NCBI GenBank assembly: GCA_031255985.1
Contig: JAIRRL010000070.1
Span: 1-9,610 of the forward strand
Reading direction: 5' to 3'
Source of the DNA: Gracilibacteraceae bacterium
GTDB taxonomy: Bacteria > Bacillota > Desulfitobacteriia > Desulfitobacteriales > Syntrophobotulaceae
DNA: 9,610 nt
In this document: in pieces, positions 1-4,766 of the stretch
Position numbering within the stretch: position 1 is the first letter of the stretch
Layout: each line of letters begins with the position of its first letter
Translations under genes and position numbers: made by a program
The notes under the pieces: model-generated
What the model was told of the DNA's origin: nothing
Databases searched by the model: none
Seen by the model: the letters and a program-made list of their open reading frames with translations, nothing else

Positions 1-1
1 A

Positions 2-151
2 AAAAGTCTTGACGATTATCGGATCGCGCCTTTCCATATCCTTGCGATTGAAGGCAAAACGTGGCGCGGTGAAAACCATATCTGGCACATGGAAACCATC
101 GCCAAGTACATCACCGGAACCGACCCCATTTTTATGGCGACGAATCTTTGA
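2..151 (+). CDS. C-terminal part of an unrecognised protein, frame interrupted by TGA
   Basis: The gene enters from the left edge, so only its last 49 codons before TGA (149-151) are visible. The reading begins KSLDDYRIAPFHILAIEGK and reaches DPIFMATNL just before the stop. It has mixed, soluble-protein composition and ordinary codon use, unlike the serine-rich overlapping frame at 9-287, which I take to be a shadow. I do not recognise the family and assign no function. After the TGA the same frame stays open for 29 more codons, including VQFAPVVCLTEDGVHVELEF, and ends at TAA (239-241). The true C-terminus may therefore be at 241, with the TGA being a nonsense mutation (one change from TGG, Trp), a sequencing error, or a recoded selenocysteine codon. 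It is separated from the next gene by a promoter, so it is probably a different transcription unit. Confidence 0.5.
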   Translation, partial: KSLDDYRIAPFHILAIEGKTWRGENHIWHMETIAKYITGTDPIFMATNL

Positions 152-168
152 GGAAATCAACCGGGAGG

Positions 169-200
169 AAACAAGGGGGTACAGTTCGCCCCTGTTGTTT
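169..200 (+). other. Hairpin downstream of an in-frame TGA (SECIS-like or incidental)
   Basis: AAACAA (169-174) pairs with TTGTTT (195-200), and a GGGG run (175-178 or 176-179) pairs with CCCC (189-192). This leaves a one- or two-base bulge at 193-194 and a 9-10 base apical loop. No T-run follows (the next bases are GTCTCACC), so it does not look like an intrinsic terminator. It starts 17 bases after the TGA at 149-151. In one pairing the loop begins with G179-T180, about 27 bases past the TGA, roughly where bacterial SECIS elements place their loop guanosine. The hairpin is directly visible; its role is inference. Confidence 0.3.
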
Positions 201-264
201 GTCTCACCGAGGATGGCGTCCATGTTGAGCTTGAGTTCTAATCTTGATGAAGAACTTTTTTCTG

Positions 265-293
265 TTGATTTTATTCGGAATTTCTAGTATGAT
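265..293 (+). promoter_or_regulatory. Vegetative (sigma-70/sigma-A type) promoter for the HD-domain gene
   Basis: TTGATT at 265-270 and TATGAT at 288-293 are separated by exactly 17 bases, in a locally AT-rich stretch. Transcription would begin near 300, giving a leader of about 30 bases before the ATG at 332. This also argues against the in-frame ATG at 299, which would sit at or before the transcript start. Confidence 0.6.
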
Positions 294-331
294 CAGCAAT
301 GCGGATATATTTTATTAAACGGGGTGAGATT

Positions 332-895
332 ATGGCATCTATGACGCCGACGCTCGAACAGGCGCAAGCAATTCTTGAAAAATATAATAAGGAATCATTC
401 CATTTGCATCACGCCAAAGTGGTCAGCGGCGTCATGCGTTACTTCGCAAGCGAATATGAGCCTGAAAACGTCGAATATTGGGCGGTTGTGGGGCTTTTGC
501 ATGACGTTGATTTTGAGGAATACCCGGAACAGCACTGCGTCAAAGGCGAGGAACTGCTGCGGGCAAACAATGTGGACGAAAGCATTATCCGCGCCGCGAT
601 GAGCCACGGTTGGGGCGTCACGTCCACGGCGCATGAACCGTTGCATATTATGGAGAAAATCCTGTTCGCTACAGACGAACTTACCGGTTTAATCGGGGCG
701 GCGGCAATCATGCGCCCGTCCAAAAGCGTTCAGGACTTGGAAGTCAAAAGCGTGAAGAAAAAATATAAGGATAAAAGTTTCGCGGCGGGGTGTTCACGCG
801 AGATTATAAAAACCGGCGCGGACATGTTAGGATGGGAACTGGACGAATTAATCGAACGCGTGATTCTGGCGATGAGGACGATAGAGGGCTTATGA
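332..895 (+). CDS. HD-superfamily metal-dependent hydrolase (HDIG-type), function unknown
   Basis: This 187-residue soluble protein has the HD phosphohydrolase pattern: a first histidine in HLHHAKV (residues 24-30), the HD doublet in GLLHDVDFEE (H57, D58), another histidine in MSHGWG (H92), and an aspartate in FATDELTGL (D115). These are the usual ligands for a metal centre in HD enzymes. It resembles the stand-alone predicted HD hydrolases of COG2316; the substrate is unknown. No signal peptide or membrane segment is seen. The start is ATG 332, preceded by GGGGTGAG at 321-328; an upstream in-frame ATG at 299 lacks a ribosome site and coincides with the predicted transcript start. The gene has its own promoter and lies more than 300 bases before purE, so it is probably not part of the pur operon. 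Family confidence is high; any physiological role would be a guess. Confidence 0.9.
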   Translation: MASMTPTLEQAQAILEKYNKESFHLHHAKVVSGVMRYFASEYEPENVEYWAVVGLLHDVDFEEYPEQHCVKGEELLRANNVDESIIRAAMSHGWGVTSTAHEPLHIMEKILFATDELTGLIGAAAIMRPSKSVQDLEVKSVKKKYKDKSFAAGCSREIIKTGADMLGWELDELIERVILAMRTIEGL

Positions 896-905
896 AAAGC
901 GAATT

Positions 906-1067
906 TTAAATCATTCCGACCGGCACAATCATCACATCCCGCGTGAGCGCCGCCAGTCTGTCATACATACAGATAACGCAGCCCGCGCCGCGCCGCGCCG
1001 CCGTCAGCTTGTCAAGCCGGGAAAACGCCGCCCCGTCGTCCTTTTTCGGATCGGCGTGTTTTTCTTT
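906..1067 (-). pseudogene. Possible gene remnant, unrecognised
   Basis: On the minus strand 53 codons are open between TAA (1068-1070) and TAA (906-908). The translation reads like a natural protein end: LDKLTAARRGAGCVICMYDR followed by LAALTRDVMIVPVGMI. No start codon exists in this frame apart from internal ATGs near the end. Just upstream, another minus-strand frame contains ATG (1081-1083) and MEKSIK; one extra A in the A-run at 1065-1070 separates the two, so an indel could have split a short gene. The family is not recognised. It overlaps the proposed terminator, so the open frame may also be chance in GC-rich DNA. Confidence 0.2.
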
Positions 1068-1069
1068 TT
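1025..1069 (+). terminator. Possible intrinsic terminator after the HD gene
   Basis: ACGCCG (1025-1030) pairs with CGGCGT (1052-1057). Inside it, after a 2x2 internal loop, CCG (1033-1035) pairs with CGG (1047-1049) around an 11-base loop. The stem is followed by G, five T (1059-1063), C and five T (1065-1069). The imperfect stem and the distance of about 130 bases from the HD stop codon keep this tentative. Confidence 0.4.
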
Positions 1070-1148
1070 ATGCTTTTTTCCATGTGCCTGCGAATATACA
1101 CAGTAAGTGTTTTCTCAAAATTTTCCGGCTCACAGGCGGCGTCTCAAC

Positions 1149-1177
1149 TTGACCTGCGCCCTTTTTTTCAGTAAAAT
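1149..1177 (+). promoter_or_regulatory. Promoter of the pur operon
   Basis: TTGACC (1149-1154) and TAAAAT (1172-1177) are spaced by 17 bases, a near-consensus vegetative promoter. Transcription would start around 1184, leaving a leader of about 40 bases before purE. CCTGCG (1153-1158), overlapping the -35 box, and CGCAGG (1186-1191), just after the start site, form an inverted repeat bracketing the promoter, a possible operator. The pentamer TTGAC also recurs at 1182-1186. Confidence 0.65.
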
Positions 1178-1224
1178 AGAGTTGACGCAGGGGAGAGAGG
1201 TATGAACTGAATTGGAGGTTGATT

Positions 1225-1728
1225 ATGGCGGCGGTCGGCATTATCATGGGCAGTGACTCTGACTACGGGGTCATGGAAGAAGCCGCGCGGACGCTGGAGG
1301 AATTTGGCGTAGATTTCGAGGTGAAGGTTTCGTCGGCGCACCGGACGCTGGGGCGCACCGTGGCTTGGGCGGAGGCGTTCGCGGCGGGCGGCGGGCAGGT
1401 GATCATCGCCGCGGCGGGAATGGCGGCCCATTTGGCCGGCGTAATCGCGGGGGCAGTGACGCTGCCGGTTATCGGCGTTCCGATCCAAAGCGGGGCGCTG
1501 GCCGGAGTGGACGCTCTTTACGCCACCGTGCAAATGCCGCCGGGCATACCGGTGGCGGCGGTAGGCATCAACGGAGCAAAAAACGCGGCCCTGCTGGCCG
1601 TGCAAATACTGGCGGCCGGCCGGCCGGAACTGCGAACCGCGCTCGCCGCCCACCGAACCGCTCAGGCGGCGGCGGTTGAGGAAAAAGACCGGGCGCTGGC
1701 CGCGCGGCGAAACGGAGCGAAACCGTGA
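1225..1728 (+). CDS. purE: N5-carboxyaminoimidazole ribonucleotide mutase (PurE)
   Basis: PurE (167 aa) moves the carboxyl group of N5-CAIR to give CAIR, the substrate of PurC; class II enzymes carboxylate AIR directly. The phosphate-binding loop GSDSD (residues 9-13), SSAHRT (36-41) with the active-site histidine H39, and AAHLAG (67-72) with H69 are visible, followed by TVQMPPGIPV and NGAKNAALLA. AHR rather than AHK favours class I. Two usually conserved prolines differ: SAHRTP reads SAHRTL and AAHLPG reads AAHLAG. The start is ATG 1225, with GGAGG at 1214-1218; a TTG at 1219 in the same frame directly abuts the GGAGG and is unlikely. It is the first gene of the operon and its TGA overlaps the purB start in GTGA. 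No purK follows, although class I PurE normally uses its product. Confidence 0.95.
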   Translation: MAAVGIIMGSDSDYGVMEEAARTLEEFGVDFEVKVSSAHRTLGRTVAWAEAFAAGGGQVIIAAAGMAAHLAGVIAGAVTLPVIGVPIQSGALAGVDALYATVQMPPGIPVAAVGINGAKNAALLAVQILAAGRPELRTALAAHRTAQAAAVEEKDRALAARRNGAKP

Positions 1729-3032
1729 TAAAACGATATACTTTGCCGGAAATGGGGCGCGTCTGGACGGACGAATACCGCCTCCAACTCTGGTTGCGCA
1801 TCGAAATAGCCGCCTGCGAGGGCTGGGCGCGTCTCGGCCGCGTACCGGCGGCGGCGCTGGAGAACATCAAGGCAAAAGCCGCTTTTTCCTGGGAGCGCGT
1901 ACAGGAAATAGAAAAAACGACCAATCATGACGTGCTGGCCTTTACGACCAATGTGGCCGAATATGTCGGCGACGATGCCAAATATATCCATTTGGGTCTG
2001 ACCAGTTCCGACGTGCTTGACACGGCGTTGGCTTTGCAACTCACCGCCGCAGCGGACATTCTGCTCGGCCGCCTGGACGAACTGGCCGCCGCTTTGCGGG
2101 AACAGGCGCTGGCGCATAAATATACATTGCAAATAGGGCGGACGCACGGCATCCACGCCGAACCCGTCACTTTCGGCCTTAAATTCGCGCTCTGGTTCTG
2201 CGAAATGAAGCGGCAGCGGGAGCGCCTGGTTCACGCGCGCGAGGACATCCGGACCGGCAAGATTTCCGGCGCCGTCGGCACATTCGCCAATGTGGATCCC
2301 CGCGTGGAAGAGCATGTTTGCCGGACGCTCGGCCTGAACGCGGCGCCGGTGTCCACTCAGATAATCCAGCGGGATCGTCATGCTTTTTTTGTCATGACTC
2401 TGGCCGGCATCGGCGCGACGCTGGAGAAAATCGCGACGGAACTGCGCAATCTGCAGCGGACGGACATAGGGGAAGTCGAGGAAAGTTTTTCCAAAGGCCA
2501 AAAAGGGTCTTCGGCCATGCCCCACAAAAAAAATCCGATCACGGGCGAGCGAATCTGCGGCATGGCCCGCCTTTTGCGCGGCTATGCGCTTACGGCGCTG
2601 GAAAACGTGGCTCTGTGGCATGAACGCGATATTTCCCATTCTTCGGCGGAGCGGGTTATACTGCCGGACGCGACGATCGCCCTGGATTATATGCTGGCGA
2701 AAACAACCGCGCTGATCCGCGGTTTGCGCGTTTATCCGGAGCAGATGCAAGCGAATATTGAAAAAACCCACGGGCTGATTTTTTCGCAGCGGCTCATGCT
2801 GGCCCTTGTTGATAAGGGTTTGAGCCGCGAAGACGCTTATGCGCTGACACAGAAAAACGCCATGGCGGCCTGGGAAAACCAAAGTTCTTTTTGCGATTAC
2901 GCCCTGGCGGACGCGGAGATCGCGCAACGCTTGAGCGGGGAGGAGATAAAGGCGCTTTTTGACTATGCGTACCATACGGCTCAGGTGGATGAAATATTCC
3001 GCCGGGCGGGCCTTACAGAATCCAAAGCTTGA
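1725..3032 (+). CDS. purB: Adenylosuccinate lyase (PurB)
   Basis: PurB (435 aa) is a cytosolic lyase of the fumarase/aspartase superfamily. It removes fumarate twice in purine synthesis: SAICAR to AICAR, and adenylosuccinate to AMP. Key motifs are NHDVLAF (about residue 68), LTSSDVLDT (92-100), GRTHGIHAEP (138-147) with catalytic H141, and the flexible signature loop GSSAMPHKKNP (261-271) carrying the catalytic serine, followed by WHERDISHSS (298-307). The length matches the roughly 430-residue bacterial form. The start is GTG 1725, overlapping the purE stop by four bases, with a CGGAG-like site at 1713-1717; the N-terminus MIKRYTLPEMGRVW is typical. Translational coupling to purE is likely. 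Confidence 0.97.
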   Translation: MIKRYTLPEMGRVWTDEYRLQLWLRIEIAACEGWARLGRVPAAALENIKAKAAFSWERVQEIEKTTNHDVLAFTTNVAEYVGDDAKYIHLGLTSSDVLDTALALQLTAAADILLGRLDELAAALREQALAHKYTLQIGRTHGIHAEPVTFGLKFALWFCEMKRQRERLVHAREDIRTGKISGAVGTFANVDPRVEEHVCRTLGLNAAPVSTQIIQRDRHAFFVMTLAGIGATLEKIATELRNLQRTDIGEVEESFSKGQKGSSAMPHKKNPITGERICGMARLLRGYALTALENVALWHERDISHSSAERVILPDATIALDYMLAKTTALIRGLRVYPEQMQANIEKTHGLIFSQRLMLALVDKGLSREDAYALTQKNAMAAWENQSSFCDYALADAEIAQRLSGEEIKALFDYAYHTAQVDEIFRRAGLTESKA

Positions 3033-3115
3033 GACGGGCGGAGGGGCCTGTTTCGTGACGGTTTCCGGCGAGATAAGGGTGAAACGCAATGCGGACTGCA
3101 GGAGGGTGCATCAAA

Positions 3116-3835
3116 ATGGAAAAACTGGCGCTGCGCTATGAAGGTAAGGCAAAGAAGGTTTATGACACGACGGATCACAATTATTACTGGATTGAGTACA
3201 AGGACGACGCGACGGCGTTTAACGGCCAGAAACACGGCACGATCGAGGATAAGGGCGTTGTGAACAACAAGATGTCGGCTCTGCTGTTTGAGTACCTGGA
3301 AAACAACGGGGTGGAAACCCATTTTGTCAAACTTCTCAGCGACAGGGAGCAGATTGTGCGCCGTCTGGACATGATACCGCTGGAAATAGTCGTGCGCAAT
3401 GTGGTGGCAGGCAGCCTTTCGCGCCGCGTGGGCAAAGAAGAAGGCTACACTTTGAAAAAAACCGTTTTTGAGCTGTACTATAAAGACGACGAGCTGGGCG
3501 ATCCGATGGTGAACGATACGCACGCCCTTGCTCTGGGCTGGGCGACGCAGCAGCAGCTGGATGATATGCGCCGCGTGGCGCTGCGTGTGAACGAGTTGAT
3601 GCGCGTCGTCTGGGAAAAAGCCGGCGTCACCTTGGTTGACTATAAATTGGAATTCGGCGTTTGGGAAGGGCATGTGCTGCTCGGCGACGAGATTTCTCCC
3701 GATACTTGCCGTTTCTGGGATCGGGAAACCGGGGAAAAACTTGACAAGGACCGTTTTCGCCGTGATCTGGGCAAGGCGGAGGAAGCATACGCCGAAGTGT
3801 ACGCCCGGCTGCGGGAGGCGCTGGAAAATGTCTGA
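3116..3835 (+). CDS. purC: Phosphoribosylaminoimidazole-succinocarboxamide synthase (PurC)
   Basis: PurC (239 aa) condenses CAIR with aspartate using ATP to make SAICAR, which PurB then cleaves. Visible family motifs are YEGKAKKVYDT (8-18), the ATP-side segment DATAFNG (31-37), the signature IPLEIVVRNVVAGSL (87-101), VDYKLEFG (174-181) and DEISPDTCRFWD (191-202). Length is close to the 241 residues of the B. subtilis protein. The start is ATG 3116, nine bases after GGAGGG (3101-3106); an in-frame ATG at 3089 would add nine atypical residues and place the ribosome site inside the gene. An 83-base gap from purB is the longest inside the operon and shows no clear promoter or terminator. It overlaps purS by eight bases. 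Confidence 0.97.
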   Translation: MEKLALRYEGKAKKVYDTTDHNYYWIEYKDDATAFNGQKHGTIEDKGVVNNKMSALLFEYLENNGVETHFVKLLSDREQIVRRLDMIPLEIVVRNVVAGSLSRRVGKEEGYTLKKTVFELYYKDDELGDPMVNDTHALALGWATQQQLDDMRRVALRVNELMRVVWEKAGVTLVDYKLEFGVWEGHVLLGDEISPDTCRFWDRETGEKLDKDRFRRDLGKAEEAYAEVYARLREALENV

Positions 3836-4079
3836 GGCTTACGTGAAAGTGACGCTGAAAAAAAGCATCCTTGATCCCCAGGGCGGCGCGGTGGAAAAAG
3901 CGCTGCGGCAGATGGGGCATCCGGTGGAAGCCGTGCGCGTCGGCAAATACCTGGAAGTGACTTTGACGGACGGTCTGAGCCGGGCGGAACAGGAGGCGGC
4001 GCTGGAGGAAATCTGCGGTAAAGTGCTATCCAATCCCGTGATTGAGGAATACGCCTTTTCCTTGGAGGAACGGCTGTGA
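3828..4079 (+). CDS. purS: Phosphoribosylformylglycinamidine synthase subunit PurS
   Basis: PurS is a small (83 aa) structural subunit that bridges PurQ and the short PurL so that ammonia made by PurQ reaches the synthetase site, converting FGAR to FGAM. The sequence starts MSEAYVKVTLKKSILDPQGG and contains AVEKALRQMGHPVEAVRVGK, the usual PurS pattern, and ends VIEEYAFSLEERL. The start is ATG 3828, overlapping the end of purC by eight bases, with GGGAGG at 3812-3817 inside purC. An upstream extension of this frame to 3636 lies wholly within purC and is rejected. Its TGA overlaps the purQ GTG start. Position directly before purQ and purL supports the call. Confidence 0.96.
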   Translation: MSEAYVKVTLKKSILDPQGGAVEKALRQMGHPVEAVRVGKYLEVTLTDGLSRAEQEAALEEICGKVLSNPVIEEYAFSLEERL

Positions 4080-4765
4080 AAATCGGAATCGTGCGTTTTC
4101 CCGGCTCCAACTGCGAGACCGACTGTTTGGAAGCGTGGCGGGTCATGGGCGCGGCGGCGGAAATGATCTGGCATCAGGAAACGTCCGTGCGCGGCTATGA
4201 CCTCGTAGTGCTGCCGGGCGGTTTTTCTTACGGCGATTATCTGCGCGCGGGCGCTATCGCCCGTTTTTCGCCCGTTATGCCGGACGTTATCCGTCATGCG
4301 CGGGAAGGCGGGCTTGTCTGGGGGATCTGCAACGGATTCCAGATTTTGACAGAATGTGGTTTGCTGCCGGGGGCTTTGCTGCGAAACTCCGGTCTTTGTT
4401 TTATCTGCGCGCCGCAATATCTGCGAGTGGAAAACGCGGCGACGGCCTTCACCCGCGCCTACGCGCCGGGGCAGATCATATCCGTACCCATAAATCACGG
4501 GGAAGGCAATTATTATATAGACGCGGCGGGGCTGCGGGAGCTGGAAGAAGAAGGCCGCGTCGTTTTTCGTTATGTGACCGAAGACGGGGCGGCGACCGGG
4601 GCCGGCAACCCGAACGGTTCTTTGGCTAATATATCCGGCGTCAGAAACCGCGCGGGCAACGTCCTGGGCATGATGCCGCATCCGGAGCGGGCCGTTGAAC
4701 AGCTGATCGGCGGCGAGGACGGCAGAGGCGTATTCCGCTCCATTCTCACCGGAAAGGAAGAATAG
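4076..4765 (+). CDS. purQ: Phosphoribosylformylglycinamidine synthase, glutaminase subunit PurQ
   Basis: PurQ (229 aa) is the class I glutamine amidotransferase subunit that hydrolyses glutamine and hands ammonia to PurL. The triad is visible: nucleophile C85 in WGICNGFQIL, and H202 and E204 in MMPHPERAVE. Other typical segments are the N-terminal MKIGIVRFPGSNCETD, LPGGFSYGDYLRAGAIA (46-62) and INHGEGNYY (139-147). The start is GTG 4076, overlapping the purS stop as GTGA, with GGAGG at about 4064-4068 inside purS. The stop TAG is followed one base later by purL, so equimolar, coupled synthesis of the three subunits is likely. Confidence 0.97.
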   Translation: MKIGIVRFPGSNCETDCLEAWRVMGAAAEMIWHQETSVRGYDLVVLPGGFSYGDYLRAGAIARFSPVMPDVIRHAREGGLVWGICNGFQILTECGLLPGALLRNSGLCFICAPQYLRVENAATAFTRAYAPGQIISVPINHGEGNYYIDAAGLRELEEEGRVVFRYVTEDGAATGAGNPNGSLANISGVRNRAGNVLGMMPHPERAVEQLIGGEDGRGVFRSILTGKEE

Positions 4766-4766
4766 C

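Larger units (their letters stand above)
896..1224. other. 329-base gap between the HD gene and purE
   Basis: There is no convincing intact gene on either strand. From left to right it holds a GC-rich stretch with a possible decayed minus-strand frame (906-1067), a possible rightward terminator (1025-1069), an AT-rich segment (about 1070-1130), and the pur promoter (1149-1177) with a leader of about 40 bases. I looked for the conserved core of a purine riboswitch and for a Bacillus-type PurBox (CGAAC/GTTCG pairs) and found neither. The plus-strand frame at 943-1152 has no ribosome site or recognisable product. Confidence 0.6.

Noticed and set aside
169..200. The hairpin as an intrinsic terminator of the first gene
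   Set aside because: The sequence after the stem has no T-run, and the stem is interrupted by a bulge.
9..287. 92-codon frame at the left edge
   Set aside because: Serine-rich, no ribosome site at a window-edge ATG, and it overlaps the more natural frame at 2-241.
299..331. Upstream ATG for the HD gene
   Set aside because: It sits at the predicted transcript start with no ribosome site; ATG 332 follows GGGGTGAG.
943..1152. 69-codon plus-strand frame in the gap before purE
   Set aside because: No ribosome site and no recognisable product; it crosses a likely terminator and the start of the pur promoter.
896..1224. Purine riboswitch before purE
   Set aside because: The conserved junction bases and paired loops of the purine aptamer are not present, and the predicted leader is too short.
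1613..1626. Perfect 14-base palindrome of repeated CCGG units
   Set aside because: It lies inside purE and encodes an ordinary Ala-Gly-Arg-Pro stretch; GC-rich codon choice is a sufficient explanation.
1662..3089. 475-codon open frame on the minus strand opposite purB
   Set aside because: It is antisense to a complete purB with all catalytic motifs; the product has no domain and no ribosome site was identified.
3033..3115. Internal promoter or small gene between purB and purC
   Set aside because: No spaced -35/-10 pair, no stem with a T-tract and no coding frame with a start; it looks like an untranslated spacer with the purC ribosome site.
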